A stretch of DNA of 64,000 bases from Methylobacterium platani (GCF_001653715.1 NZ_LWHQ01000047.1:1-64000), one strand, 5' to 3'; counted from the stretch's first letter, positions 28,839-39,476 are shown. Numbers and translations are program-made. The notes: generated from the letters alone by a model not told the origin.

Positions 28839-29035
28839 TTGGCAGGCTGCGACAACCGGACTGTCAGATGACCCACAGTCGTCGGCTCGCGGCACAGGAA
28901 TTATTTCAAGATACGACACCCGGACGGGGCGGCGAAATCCTGAAGATTCTCTCAGATCGCGCGACTAACCGCGACCGGATCGCGCCCTGTATTTTTTTGT
29001 GGCATAAAAGCTGACGAATCGGCGCCGGGCCCGTG

Positions 29036-29293
29036 ATGACCGTCTATTTCTTCCACTTCCAGTCGGGGCACCGCCTGATCATGGACCCGGAGGGGGTCGA
29101 GCTGCAGAGCCCGGCCGACGCCCTGGAGGTCGCGGCCAAACTCGCGGCCGGCCTGCTCGGCGACCGCGAGGTCGCCTGCGACTGGCGCCGCAGCGCCTTC
29201 CGGGTCGAGGACCAGCACCAGCGCCGGGTCTTCCGCCTGCCGATGGCCTCGGTGCAGGCCAGGGACAATCGCAGCCGGGCCTTCGTGAACTGA
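29036..29293 (+). CDS. DUF6894 family protein
   Basis: An 85-residue protein starting MTVYFFHFQSGHRLIMDPEG, the signature of the DUF6894 family (YFFH-x-x-x-G near the start, D-x-E-G soon after, then an Ala/Glu helix). The function is unknown. A GTG three bases earlier is an alternative start. The gene stands alone, converging with fcl, behind a 247-bp gap that includes an AT-rich tract (atttttttgtggcataaaa) likely to be part of its promoter. DUF6894 genes are scattered in many copies in Methylobacterium genomes. Confidence 0.75.
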   Translation: MTVYFFHFQSGHRLIMDPEGVELQSPADALEVAAKLAAGLLGDREVACDWRRSAFRVEDQHQRRVFRLPMASVQARDNRSRAFVN

Positions 29294-29333
29294 TCCATCC
29301 GCGGCGCGCGGGCCGGGCGCCGCGGATGCCGGG

Positions 29334-30293
29334 CTACGCGGCCTCGTCGGCCCGGCTCTCCCGGAACCAGGCGTAGACCGAACGGATCCCGTCCCGCAGC
29401 GGGATGCGCGGCGCCCATCCCATGCCCCGCAGCACCTCGGCGCTCATCAGCTTGCGCGGGGTGCCGTCGGGCTTGGCGACGTCCCGGGCGATCCGCCCGC
29501 GGAAGCCCACGACCTCGGCGACCATCTCGGCGAGGTCGTAGATCGCGATGTCGGTGCCCGACCCGACATTGACGTGCCCGTCGGCGGAATAGGTCTTGAG
29601 CAGGAACACCAGCGCGTCGGCGCAATCGTCGACGTGCAGGAACTCGCGCCGCGGCGTGCCGGTACCCCAGATCACCAGTTCCTCGTCGCCGCGCCGCTTC
29701 GCCTCGTGCGCCTTGCGGATCAGGGCCGGCAGGACGTGGCTGCCGGCGAGGTCGAAATTGTCCCCCGGCCCGTAGAGGTTGGTCGGCATCGCCGCGATGA
29801 AGTCGCAGCCGTGCTGGCGGCGATAGGCCTGGGCGAGCTTGATCCCGGCGATCTTGGCGACCGCGTACCACTCGTTCGTCGGCTCGAGCGGCCCGGTCAT
29901 GAGGGCGTCCTCGGCGATCGGCTGGGGGGCGAATTTCGGGTAGATGCAGCTCGATCCGAGGAAGAGCAGCTTCGCGACCCCGGTGCGGCGCGCCGCCTCG
30001 ACGACGTTCGCCTCGATCATCAGGTTGGCGTACAGGAAATCGGCCGGGTAGGTGGCGTTGGCGAGGATGCCGCCGACCTTGGCCGCCGCCAGCACGATCG
30101 CATCGGGCCGGGCCTGGGCCAGCCACGCCTCCGTCTCGGCCTGGCGCGTCAGGTCGACGGCGCCGCGGTCGGCGGTGAGGATCTCGCATCCCTCCCCGGC
30201 GAGCCGGCGGACCACCGCGCTTCCGACCATGCCCCGGTGCCCGGCGACCCAGACGCGCCTGCCGGCGAGCGGGAAGAGGACGTCACTCGGCAT
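29334..30293 (-). CDS. fcl: GDP-L-fucose synthase
   Basis: A 319-residue short-chain dehydrogenase that epimerises and reduces GDP-4-keto-6-deoxy-D-mannose to GDP-L-fucose with NADPH. The nucleotide-binding loop is [12 protein letters not shown] near the N-terminus. The Ser-Tyr-Lys catalytic set is in FLGSSCIYP and [13 protein letters not shown], with family-specific [19 protein letters not shown] and [12 protein letters not shown]. The ATG at 30293 overlaps the gmd stop by 11 bp, so translation is coupled; a longer frame start at 30329 would lie in a repeat. It works with Gmd in making activated fucose for surface polysaccharide. Confidence 0.93.
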   Translation of the reverse strand: MPSDVLFPLAGRRVWVAGHRGMVGSAVVRRLAGEGCEILTADRGAVDLTRQAETEAWLAQARPDAIVLAAAKVGGILANATYPADFLYANLMIEANVVEAARRTGVAKLLFLGSSCIYPKFAPQPIAEDALMTGPLEPTNEWYAVAKIAGIKLAQAYRRQHGCDFIAAMPTNLYGPGDNFDLAGSHVLPALIRKAHEAKRRGDEELVIWGTGTPRREFLHVDDCADALVFLLKTYSADGHVNVGSGTDIAIYDLAEMVAEVVGFRGRIARDVAKPDGTPRKLMSAEVLRGMGWAPRIPLRDGIRSVYAWFRESRADEAA

Positions 30294-31395
30294 GGCGGCG
30301 ATACTCCGTATCGCGGCGATACTCCGCATCGCGGTGCTGCTCGCGGGCGACGGTCGCGAGGTCGTGGCGCACCATCTCGGCGCAGAGCTCCCGCCATGTC
30401 GTCTCGTGGGTCCAGCCGAGCTTGTCCCGCGCCTTGGTCGGATCGCCGATCAGCAGGTCGACCTCGGTCGGCCGGAAGTAGCGCGGATCGACCTCGACGA
30501 GAACCCGGCCGGTGCGGGCGCACCGCGCCCGCTCCTCGACGCCGTGGCCCGACCAGTCGAGGGCGATGTCGGCCTGCGCGAAGGCGGCGGTCACGAAGTC
30601 GCGCACCAGGGTCGTCTCGCCGGTCGCCAGCACGTAGTCGTCGGGCTCGTCCTGCTGCAGCATCATCCACATGCCGCGGGCGTATTCGCGGGCATGGCCC
30701 CAGTCGCGCCGGGCGTCGAGGTTGCCGAGGTAGAGCGTGTCCTGGAGCCCGTGCCGGATCGCCGCCACCGCGCGGGTGATCTTGCGGGTCACGAAGGTCT
30801 CGCCGCGCAGCGGGCTCTCGTGGTTGAACAGGATGCCGTTCGAGGCGTGCATGCCGTAGGCCTCGCGGTAGTTCACCACGATCCAGTAGGCGTAGAGCTT
30901 GGCCGCGGCGTAGGGGCTGCGCGGATAGAACGGCGTCGTCTCGCTCTGCGGGACCTGCTGGACCAGCCCGTAGAGCTCCGAGGTCGAGGCCTGGTAGAAG
31001 CGCGTCTTCTGGGTGAGCCCGAGGATCCGGATCGCCTCGAGGATCCGCAGCGTGCCGAGGCCGTCGGCATTGGCGGTGTATTCGGGGGTCTCGAAGCTGA
31101 CCTGGACGTGGCTCTGCGCCGCCAGATTGTAGATCTCGTCCGGCTGAACCTGCTGGATCACCCGGATCAGGTTGGTCGAGTCGGTCATGTCCCCGTAATG
31201 CAGCACGAAGCGCTGATCGAGGACGTGCGGATCCTGGTACAGGTGCTCGATCCGCCCGGTGTTGAACGACGACGAGCGGCGCTTGATGCCGTGGACGACG
31301 TAGCCCTTCCGCAGCAGGATCTCCGACAGGTAGGCTCCGTCCTGTCCTGTCACGCCGGTGATCAAGGCAACTTTCTTCGATCGATCGATTGTCAT
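30283..31395 (-). CDS. gmd: GDP-mannose 4,6-dehydratase
   Basis: A 370-residue NADP-dependent dehydratase that makes GDP-4-keto-6-deoxy-D-mannose. It has the glycine motif [12 protein letters not shown], the catalytic-type [10 protein letters not shown] and [12 protein letters not shown] blocks, and the [19 protein letters not shown] region. The ATG at 31395 (MTIDRSKK) is preferred to one 36 bp upstream. The last 14 residues ([14 protein letters not shown] type) come from an 18-bp DNA repeat and extend the protein past its usual end, into overlap with fcl. The two genes form a complete GDP-L-fucose cassette without neighbouring glycosyltransferases. Confidence 0.94.
   Translation of the reverse strand: MTIDRSKKVALITGVTGQDGAYLSEILLRKGYVVHGIKRRSSSFNTGRIEHLYQDPHVLDQRFVLHYGDMTDSTNLIRVIQQVQPDEIYNLAAQSHVQVSFETPEYTANADGLGTLRILEAIRILGLTQKTRFYQASTSELYGLVQQVPQSETTPFYPRSPYAAAKLYAYWIVVNYREAYGMHASNGILFNHESPLRGETFVTRKITRAVAAIRHGLQDTLYLGNLDARRDWGHAREYARGMWMMLQQDEPDDYVLATGETTLVRDFVTAAFAQADIALDWSGHGVEERARCARTGRVLVEVDPRYFRPTEVDLLIGDPTKARDKLGWTHETTWRELCAEMVRHDLATVAREQHRDAEYRRDTEYRRHAE
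30295..30330 (-). repeat. Two tandem 18-bp repeats at the gmd-fcl junction
   Basis: Units at 30295-30312 and 30313-30330 differ by one base, and a third partial copy follows. They code for the DTEYRR/DAEYRR tail of Gmd and lie immediately upstream of the fcl start codon. Confidence 0.85.
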
Positions 31396-31716
31396 CGGCC
31401 GCCCATGAGAATTACGTACGTATTGACGCAATCATACCGGATGAACGACTTCGGTGGCAATCCGACGAACGCGAATAAATCAGGTAGAACATCTCGACGC
31501 GGCGAGACCGTCAACGATCGGGAAAGTTCAAGGCGGGCTTCTTCGGCATCGGTAGTCTGCGCGAATGCGGCACCGGGCCGCGCCCTCGACGGATCCGGCG
31601 GCGTCTTTGGTCCCTCCGGCGGGGCTGCGGCCCTTCCGGTCATCCCGGGCTCCGCTGCGCGGCTCCGGGACGAGGAGGGAGGGCTTCATCGCCGCCGAGG
31701 AGCGCGCGACGGCGCC
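31396..31716. other. Intergenic region upstream of gmd
   Basis: This 320-bp stretch holds the leftward gmd promoter on its left side and the 3' end of ldtR on its right. It is less GC-rich near 31420-31500 than its neighbours. No gene is supported. Confidence 0.45.
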
Positions 31717-32232
31717 TTACAGGCGGTAGCGGATCTGGTCGGTCCAGAAGCGCTCCAGGCGGGCGAGCGCCAGGTTGAGGCGGCCGAAATCGTCCTCCGA
31801 GATGCCGCCGATCGGCTGGATCGTCTTGGCGTGCTTGTCGTAGAGCCCGCGGACGATCTCGTGCACCTCGCGGCCCTTGTCGGTGAGGCTGATGCGGACC
31901 GAGCGGCGGTCGGTCTTCGAGCGGGCGTGGTGCAGGTAGCCGGTCTCGACCAGCTTCTTGACGTTGTACGAGACGTTGGAGCCCAGGTAGTAGCCGCGGG
32001 TGCGCAGCTCGCTTGCGGTCAGCTCCTTGTCGCCGATGTTGTAGAGCAGCAGCGCCTGGACGCTGTTGACGTCCTCGCGGCCGCGGCGCTCGAACTCGTC
32101 CTTGATCACGTCGAGGAGCCGGCGGTGCAGGCGCTCCACCAGGTGGAGGGCCTCGAGGTAGTGGGGGCGCACGGCGGTCTCGGTCTCGGGAGCGGAGATC
32201 GTCTGCGCCACCTTCGTCGCCTGGGTCTTCAT
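31717..32232 (-). CDS. ldtR: LdtR-like MarR family transcriptional regulator
   Basis: A 171-residue winged-helix regulator. A mostly disordered N-terminus (about 1-22) is followed by a helix-rich dimerisation segment and the MarR wing: ELTASELRTRGYYLGSNVSYNVKKL (two overlapping parts) and GYLHHARSKTDRRSVRISLT. This sequence type matches LdtR of Liberibacter and Sinorhizobium, which controls an L,D-transpeptidase and stress tolerance and binds small aromatic ligands. The DUF6163 gene upstream on the same strand is its usual neighbour in the order. Two similar 11-13 bp sites in front of the gene may be its operator. Confidence 0.85.
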   Translation of the reverse strand: MKTQATKVAQTISAPETETAVRPHYLEALHLVERLHRRLLDVIKDEFERRGREDVNSVQALLLYNIGDKELTASELRTRGYYLGSNVSYNVKKLVETGYLHHARSKTDRRSVRISLTDKGREVHEIVRGLYDKHAKTIQPIGGISEDDFGRLNLALARLERFWTDQIRYRL

Positions 32233-32284
32233 CGGAACGCCTCACTCTGTACGGGGGTGCTCGGCGGTGTGTCCCGCTCCGCTT

Positions 32285-32325
32285 ATGAGTTCAAATTAGG
32301 CCGACCCCGTGAATGTGAGTTTAAA
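32285..32325. promoter_or_regulatory. Candidate LdtR autoregulatory direct repeats
   Basis: Two similar AT-rich words, atgagttcaaat (32285-32296) and tgtgagtttaaac (about 32314-32325), recur with a 30-bp spacing, close to three helical turns, 55-95 bp upstream of ldtR. They stand out in a GC-rich background. Binding by LdtR is inference. Confidence 0.4.
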
Positions 32326-32405
32326 CGACAGGATAAATTCTCGATTTACCTCTGTCGGTAAACCGAAGATGAACCAGATCGTTCACTTTCGAGAAAGGTT
32401 GAGGA

Positions 32406-32867
32406 TCAGCGTAGTTCGCGCGAGGCGAGCCAGGACACCGCGAAGTAGACCACGATGATCATGCTGTCGAAGGCGAGGCTCGGGAGCGACATCGGCAGGA
32501 GCTGCGGCGTCAGCAGGGCGAGCACGATCGCCGAGGTGGCGGCGAGCAGCCACACGACCCCGCCCCAGGCGGTGGCGAGCCACAGGCCCACCGCCGCCAG
32601 GAGGTCGATGACGCCGAAATAGACGATCACCGCCTGCCGGCCGATCGGCGCGGTCTCGAACGGCGCGGCGTTGGGGCGGGCGCCGAGGATCTCGGCCCAG
32701 GCGCTCAGGCCCTTGACCATCCAGACCACGGCGACGACCCGCATCAGCCAGACCAGCACCACGTCCCAGCGCGTCTCGGGCCGCGGGGCCCGGCGCTCGA
32801 TGCGGTCGGCCGTCTCCTCGGGAACGGCCCGCCGGGGGCCGCCGCGGACCTTGCTGAGCGAGCGCAT
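32406..32867 (-). CDS. DUF6163 family membrane protein
   Basis: A 153-residue protein. A basic, Arg-rich N-terminus (about 1-35) is followed by four hydrophobic segments at about 37-57, 75-96, 100-121 and 128-146, so it is an inner-membrane protein. The layout and its position directly upstream of ldtR fit the DUF6163 family of Hyphomicrobiales; the function is unknown. The start lies 3 bp after the stop of the acyl-CoA hydrolase gene, suggesting co-transcription with it. It may act in cell-envelope physiology, as suggested by LdtR targets. Confidence 0.75.
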   Translation of the reverse strand: MRSLSKVRGGPRRAVPEETADRIERRAPRPETRWDVVLVWLMRVVAVVWMVKGLSAWAEILGARPNAAPFETAPIGRQAVIVYFGVIDLLAAVGLWLATAWGGVVWLLAATSAIVLALLTPQLLPMSLPSLAFDSMIIVVYFAVSWLASRELR

Positions 32868-32870
32868 GGC

Positions 32871-33914
32871 CTAAGTGAAGCTCGGCTCGCCGGGCATCGG
32901 CGCGAAATGGGCCTCGACCTCCTCCGGCCGCACCGCCTCCAGGGTGGCGGGCTGCCAGTCCGGCTTGCCGTCGCGGTCGATCAGCACCGAGCGTACGCCC
33001 TCGTAGAAGTCGTGCCCGCGCAGGATCCGGCACAGGATGCGGTATTCGAGCCGCATCGCCTCCGGGAAGGACAGGCCGGCGCCGCGGCGCATCTGGGCCA
33101 GCGCCAGGGTGAGGCTCGTGGGCGAGCGGGTGCGGATCGTCGCGGCGGTTGCCTGCGCGAAGTCGGAGCCGTCGGCGTCGAGCCGCGCCAGCACCGCGGG
33201 CACGCCGTCGGCCGAGAAGCAGGCCTCGATCAGCGCCCGCTCGGCATGGACCGGCCCGGGAGCCGGCGCCTCACCGGCACCGATCGCCGCCTCGACCGGC
33301 CCGCCCTCGGCGAGCGCCTCGCGGATCTCGGGGAAGCGGGCGGCCGGGGCCGCATGGGTGGCGAGCCCGAAGGCGAGCACGTCGCCCTGGCCGATCCGCT
33401 CGCCGGTGAGCGCCAGATAGGTGCCGACGAAGCCGGGCAGCCGCGGCAGGGCGTAGGTGGCGCCGACGTCGGGGAAGAAGCCGATGCCGGTCTCCGGCAT
33501 GGCGAAGGCCGTGCGCTCGGCCGCGACCCGGTGCGAGCCGTGCAGCGACACCCCGACGCCGCCGCCCATCACGATGCCGTCGATCAGCGCGACGTAGGGC
33601 TTGGGGTAGCGCTGGATCAGCGCGTTGAGCTCGTATTCCTCGCGGAAGAAGGTCTCGGCCTCGGCGTAACGCCCCGCCCTCCCCTCCTCGTGGATGCGGC
33701 GGATGTCGCCGCCGGCGCAGAAGGCGCGCTCGCCGGCGCCCTGCACCACCACCCGGGTCACCGCCGGATCCGCCGCCCAGGCGTCGAGGGCGGCGCGAAG
33801 CGCACGCACCATCTCGAGGTTGAGGGCGTTGAGCGCCTTCGGCCGGTTCAGGGTGATGAGGCCGGCCGCGCCCCGCCGCTCGCACAGAACCGTGCCGTCC
33901 GCCGTCTCGCTCAT
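32871..33914 (-). CDS. 3-hydroxyisobutyryl-CoA hydrolase
   Basis: A 347-residue member of the crotonase superfamily with the HIBCH-type length and features, a step in valine degradation. The oxyanion-hole regions are RAFCAGGDIRRIHEEG (about residue 65) and DGIVMGGGVGVSLHGSHRVA (about 110). The characteristic AMPETGIGFFPDVGATYALP block includes the catalytic Glu/Asp positions. The C-terminal half contains QMRRGAGLSFPEAMRLEYRI, typical of hydrolases rather than enoyl-CoA hydratases, which are about 260 residues. It diverges from hemB and leads the unit that contains the DUF6163 gene. Confidence 0.88.
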   Translation of the reverse strand: MSETADGTVLCERRGAAGLITLNRPKALNALNLEMVRALRAALDAWAADPAVTRVVVQGAGERAFCAGGDIRRIHEEGRAGRYAEAETFFREEYELNALIQRYPKPYVALIDGIVMGGGVGVSLHGSHRVAAERTAFAMPETGIGFFPDVGATYALPRLPGFVGTYLALTGERIGQGDVLAFGLATHAAPAARFPEIREALAEGGPVEAAIGAGEAPAPGPVHAERALIEACFSADGVPAVLARLDADGSDFAQATAATIRTRSPTSLTLALAQMRRGAGLSFPEAMRLEYRILCRILRGHDFYEGVRSVLIDRDGKPDWQPATLEAVRPEEVEAHFAPMPGEPSFT

Positions 33915-33943
33915 GATGCCGCCTCCCGGTTAAAGGCGGTTAA

Positions 33944-35610
<1,667 letters not shown>

Positions 35611-35658
35611 CGCGCGGCCCCGCCCGCCCTACAGTGCCGCCTCCTCGGAGGCACCCGT

Positions 35659-36900
35659 GTGAGCCAGCCCTACGCCATCACCCCGGACGACGTGGTCCGG
35701 GCCTCGCACACCATCCGCGGCCACGTGCTGCGCACGCCGCTGGTGCCGGCGCCGCGCCTCTCCGAGCTCACCGGGGCGCGGGTGCTGGTCAAGCACGAGA
35801 ACATGCAGGCGACCGGCGCCTTCAAGGAACGCGGCGCGGTCAACCGCCTGAGCGCGCTCGACCCCTCCGAGCGCCGCCGCGGGGTCGTGGCGATGTCGGC
35901 CGGCAACCACGCCCAGGCCGTGGCCTACCACGCCAAGCGCGTCGGCATCCCGGCCACCATCGTGATGCCGGCGACGACGCCGCTGGTGAAGGTCGAGAAC
36001 ACCCGGGCGCATGGCGCCACGGTGGTGCTGGAGGGCGAGACCCTGGTCGAATCCGCCGCCGCGGTCGATCGCCTCGTCGCGGCGCACGGCTTCGTGCTGG
36101 TCCACCCCTACGACGATCCCCTGGTGATGGCCGGCCAGGGCACGATCGCGCTCGAGATGCTGGAGGACGCCCCCGACCTCGACTGCCTGGTGGTGCCGAT
36201 CGGCGGCGGCGGGCTGATGAGCGGCATCGCGGTGGGCGCGAGCCTGCGGCCGCGGGTGGCGCTCTACGGGGTCGAGGCCGCGCTCTACCCCTCCTTCCTC
36301 AACGCCATCGACGGGGTGGACCGGCCGATCGGCGGGCCGACCCTGGCGGAGGGCATCGCCGTCAAGACCGTCGGCCGCCTGACCCTGCCGATCATCCGCG
36401 ACCTCGTGCGCGAGATCGTCCTCGTCGACGAGCCGCAGATCGAGCGGGCGGTGCACGACTACGCCACGCTGCAGCGCAGCCTCGCCGAGGGCGCGGGCGC
36501 CGCCGGCCTCGCCGCCCTGCTGGCCCGGCCCGACCTGTTCGCCGGCCGCACCGTCGGCCTCGTGCTGTGTGGCGGCAACATCGACGCGCGGTTGCTGGCC
36601 TCGGTGATGGTGCGCGAGCTGGAACGCGAGGACCGCATCATCTCGTTCCGGATGACCGCGAGCGACCGGCCCGGCGTGCTCGGCCGGGTGGCCGGGCGCC
36701 TCGGCGAGCTGGGAGCCAACATCCTGGAGGTGTCGCACGGCCGCCTGCACCTCGACGTGCCGGCGAAAAGCGTCTCGATCGACGTGACGATCGAGACGCG
36801 CGGGCCGGGCCACACCGCCGAGATCCTCGACACGCTCGGCCGCGAGGGGCTGGAACCGCGGCGGATCGGGCCGCACGGCACCGCGGCGACCGGGAGCTGA
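35659..36900 (+). CDS. ilvA: Threonine ammonia-lyase (threonine dehydratase)
   Basis: A 413-residue PLP enzyme that converts threonine to 2-oxobutanoate. The PLP lysine is K56 in TGAFKERGAVN. The Asn of MSAGNHAQAVAYHA and the phosphate loop PIGGGGLMSG are present. A C-terminal ACT-like domain (about residues 330-405, DRPGVLGRVAGRLGELGANI) marks the short, single-ACT class rather than E. coli IlvA with two. The GTG start at 35659 has a CGGAGG site 8 bp upstream. The isoleucine pathway role is probable; a catabolic role is possible given the length. Confidence 0.92.
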   Translation: MSQPYAITPDDVVRASHTIRGHVLRTPLVPAPRLSELTGARVLVKHENMQATGAFKERGAVNRLSALDPSERRRGVVAMSAGNHAQAVAYHAKRVGIPATIVMPATTPLVKVENTRAHGATVVLEGETLVESAAAVDRLVAAHGFVLVHPYDDPLVMAGQGTIALEMLEDAPDLDCLVVPIGGGGLMSGIAVGASLRPRVALYGVEAALYPSFLNAIDGVDRPIGGPTLAEGIAVKTVGRLTLPIIRDLVREIVLVDEPQIERAVHDYATLQRSLAEGAGAAGLAALLARPDLFAGRTVGLVLCGGNIDARLLASVMVRELEREDRIISFRMTASDRPGVLGRVAGRLGELGANILEVSHGRLHLDVPAKSVSIDVTIETRGPGHTAEILDTLGREGLEPRRIGPHGTAATGS

Positions 36901-36913
36901 TCCCCCGACCCCG

Positions 36914-37891
36914 TCAGCGCGACTGCTCGCGCGTCACCAGGGTGCGGCCGGGGGCGGCCTCCTGCCTGTCCTGGTAGAGCGGGATCACCGCCCGCAGCCA
37001 GGCCCGGGTGTCGCGGCCGCCGTAATTGCGGTCGATCACGTCGCGGGTGACGAAGGCCTGGAGGTTCACCGGGCCGAAATTGTAGCCGACGAGGCCGCCG
37101 ACCGCGACCTGCCCCTGGGACCGGTATCCCGCGACGCCGGTCGGCAGGTCGGTGGAGGCGAAGGCGACCGCGCCGACCTGCCACTTGCCGAACTTCTTCG
37201 TCGCCGTCAGGTCGAGGTTCAGGTAGTCGGGATAGGTCGCCACCCCGGGCGGGGGCCGGTCGCCGAGGAAGTGGCCGTAGAACAGGTGGCCGGTCAGGTT
37301 CCAGTCGTTGCCGACGTAGCTGAGCGCGAAGCGGTGGGTCAGCGACGGGACTTGCGTGGTGAAGCCGGTCCGGCTCGGGAGATAGCCGCCGAGCAGGTAG
37401 CTGAAGCCGACATCGCCGCCGAGATCCCAGGCGAGCTGGCCGGCGAGCAGCGGCTGGCCGACGCCGCTCTGCCAGCCGCGGTCCTGCGGACCGATCGCCG
37501 AGAACGGGATGCCGGCGAAGAGCTGCACCCGCGCGCCGAGGAGGTCCCACGGCGTCGCCCAGGCCAGCGTCGCCGTGTTGACGTTGAGGGGCGTGACGCC
37601 CGGAGCGGTGTCGCGCACGCCGAAATTCGACGCGGTGATGAAGTAGAGGCCGTGCGGGATCTGCGCGCCTGTGGGCAGGCCGACCGACTGCCCGGGCTGG
37701 GCGGCGGAGCCGGCCGAGGCCGGGCCGGCGCCACCCAGGATCGAGGCGAGGCAGGCGGCCGCGAGGACCCTCCGTCGCGGTCCGTGCCGGGTCCCGTGGT
37801 GAAAGCCGCCCGTCCGCGGCGTTCTGGCAGGCGTGACCCGCCGGCCCGCCCGACGATCGCGTCGCCGCGCCGTCCCATGCGGCATGTCCAT
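36914..37891 (-). CDS. Outer-membrane beta-barrel protein (phenol MetA-pathway-like transporter family)
   Basis: A 325-residue protein. The start at 37891 follows a GGGGGG site 6 bp upstream. A long Arg-rich leader of about 40 residues precedes the hydrophobic signal (RRVLAAACLASILGGAGPAS). The mature part consists of amphipathic strands ending in aromatics, with GLYFITASNFGVRD, a GDVGFSYLLGGYLP block and VGGLVGYNFGPVNLQAFV, as in the MetA_deg outer-membrane family. The substrate is unknown. An unusually long pre-signal leader suggests the true start may be further in, but no better codon was found. It converges with ilvA. Confidence 0.75.
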   Translation of the reverse strand: MDMPHGTARRRDRRAGRRVTPARTPRTGGFHHGTRHGPRRRVLAAACLASILGGAGPASAGSAAQPGQSVGLPTGAQIPHGLYFITASNFGVRDTAPGVTPLNVNTATLAWATPWDLLGARVQLFAGIPFSAIGPQDRGWQSGVGQPLLAGQLAWDLGGDVGFSYLLGGYLPSRTGFTTQVPSLTHRFALSYVGNDWNLTGHLFYGHFLGDRPPPGVATYPDYLNLDLTATKKFGKWQVGAVAFASTDLPTGVAGYRSQGQVAVGGLVGYNFGPVNLQAFVTRDVIDRNYGGRDTRAWLRAVIPLYQDRQEAAPGRTLVTREQSR

Positions 37892-38282
37892 GCCGTTCCC
37901 CCCAGATCTCAGCCGCGGCTGTCGCGGCCCTGTGATTGTTCTGAGATATTTGTTAGTTCTCGATCGTCGTTCCATTCGACTTGCGCAGAGGAATCCATGA
38001 CGTCTTCGCGCGGTCAACGTCGTTATTTTTTATGTCGTATGGATGAGACGATCACGTCGACACGTCAGGCGCGCCGCTCGCTTGCGAGCGGCGATGCGGC
38101 GAGAACCCCTTCCTCTCCCGACATCCCGCAGGTCTGTCCGAGGGCAGGACTGGCGGTCCTCCCCTCTCCCGCCCGGGAGGGAGGAGCCCGCACTCGATCG
38201 TCGAAGGGGTTTCCCTCGAACGGCTCCGCACGACCGGGGGAGGGCCGCGAGCCCCCCGCCGCGGGGCGCCCCGCACCGCCCG
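37892..38282. repeat. Non-coding region with palindromic repeats
   Basis: No gene is supported in this 390 bp. The left part (37892-38040) is AT-richer and should contain the promoter of the outer-membrane protein gene. From about 38100 to 38270 a nested inverted-repeat structure appears: gaaccccttc (near 38104) pairs with gaaggggttt (38203-38212), and a central palindromic block of C/T- and G/A-rich arms occupies about 38157-38187. The sequence style matches the elements at 16.9-17.2 and 22.25 kb. Confidence 0.6.
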
Positions 38283-38567
38283 TCAGCGACGACCCGGCTG
38301 GGCCGCCCAGGTCGGCTGGCCGGCGCCGCGCGGCAGGAGCCGCGTCGCCGGATCGGCCATCATCGGGGCGCCGAGGATCTGCCCGGTGCCGTTCCGCTGC
38401 GAATGCGCCGAGCGGGGGTCGTGGTAGGGGCTGCCGACGTAGCTGCTCATGTGGCCGCCGCCCGCCGGCATGCGTCCCTCGCCGCCGCCGTCGGCCCGGG
38501 CGGCACCGGCCGCGAGCAGGGGCAGCGCCAGGGCGGCGGCGAGCAGGGTGAGATGGCGCATCGTCAT
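38283..38567 (-). CDS. Small secreted hypothetical protein
   Basis: A 94-residue protein. The ATG at 38567 (MTMRHLTLLAAALALPLLAA) begins a clean signal peptide ending ARADG; an earlier ATG at 38702 would put the signal internal. The mature 70 residues are Gly/Ser/Pro-rich with YHDPRSAHSQRNGTGQILGA and no cysteine. Similar small exported peptides are common in this genus, with no known role. The upstream GAGGACGATCCC stretch provides a weak ribosome site. Confidence 0.65.
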   Translation of the reverse strand: MTMRHLTLLAAALALPLLAAGAARADGGGEGRMPAGGGHMSSYVGSPYHDPRSAHSQRNGTGQILGAPMMADPATRLLPRGAGQPTWAAQPGRR

Positions 38568-38872
38568 GGGATCGTCCTCGGTTCGGGGCGGGATTCCCCA
38601 AGGGACGATCCCGCCGATTTCCATGTCGAGACGATGGATCATTACAGATTTTACTGATGTGCGCCCACGCACATCAAATATATCCCAATTTAATCCCGCC
38701 AACTCTAAAGCAATGTGCGCAGAGGCACGCGGCCGACAGGACGACGAGACATCCTCGGGATGACGCAGATGCGAAATCCCGCGAACGCCGCGGCGGGGAC
38801 GGATCGCCGCCCTTGAGCCGGGCCCCGGCCACGCCCACCTTATCGAGCGGGCGAAGAGGCGGAGACGGCGCG
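38568..38872. other. Divergent intergenic region before the RDD gene
   Basis: A 305-bp region between divergent starts. The part at 38640-38720 is markedly AT-rich for this genome (tacagattttactgatg, then caaatatatcccaattt), so it likely carries both promoters. A tgtgcgc/gcgcaca-like word repeats near 38655 and 38715. No gene is seen. Confidence 0.5.
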
Positions 38873-39394
38873 ATGGCGAATTCCTGGCAAGGCGGCCCCT
38901 ATGGCTATGGCGGCCCCGCCGCGGGCAACCCCTACCGGCAGGGCCCCGCGCCCGGCTGGGCCGGACCGCCGGTGCTGGTGGCGCACGGCTCGCTGTCGCG
39001 GCGCTTCATGGCCTACCTGCTCGACATCGTGTTCATCTTCGGCTTCAGCTGCCTGTTGTGGCTGGCGATCTCGTTCCTCGGGGTGATCACCTTCGGGGTC
39101 GCCTGGGTGCTGTACGCGATCCTGCCGGCGAGCGGCATCCTCTACAGCGCGATCACCGTCGGCGGGCCGCGCCAGAGCACGCTCGGCATGCGGATGCTGG
39201 GCTTGCGGGCGGTGCGCGCCTCCACCGGCGGTCCGGTGGACTGGATCACCGCGGGGGTGCACGCGCTGCTGTTCTACGTCGCGCTCTCGACCTTCCTGCT
39301 CTGGGTGCTCGACATCGGCATCGGCGTGGTCCGGGCCGACCGGCGCATGGGACACGACCTCGTCATCGACCTCGCGGTGGTGCGCGACGCATGA
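38873..39394 (+). CDS. RDD family membrane protein
   Basis: A 173-residue inner-membrane protein. A Gly/Tyr/Pro-rich N-terminus (about 1-35, WQGGPYGYGGPAAGNPY) is followed by the RDD domain. The expected Arg and Asp residues lie in SRRFMAYLLDIVFIFGF, with three hydrophobic segments and a late DRRMGHDLVIDL motif. Family members may transport small solutes or ions, but this is unproven here. It precedes bpt on the same strand, a frequent arrangement in this order. A hairpin lies between them. Confidence 0.82.
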   Translation: MANSWQGGPYGYGGPAAGNPYRQGPAPGWAGPPVLVAHGSLSRRFMAYLLDIVFIFGFSCLLWLAISFLGVITFGVAWVLYAILPASGILYSAITVGGPRQSTLGMRMLGLRAVRASTGGPVDWITAGVHALLFYVALSTFLLWVLDIGIGVVRADRRMGHDLVIDLAVVRDA

Positions 39395-39437
39395 GGCTGC
39401 AACCTTCGGCGCCCTGCCGCGCTTAAAGTCGCAGGAT

Positions 39438-39476
39438 CCGGTGCCGCTTTCCGCCTGTTGAGGCGGGCGGCACCGG
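39438..39476 (+). promoter_or_regulatory. Long perfect hairpin between the RDD gene and bpt
   Basis: Outer arms ccggtgccgc (39438-39447) and gcggcaccgg (39467-39476) are exact complements. An inner stem ccgcct/aggcgg with a GTTG loop stacks inside, leaving only a three-base bulge. It may terminate the RDD transcript or structure the bpt leader. Confidence 0.6.
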
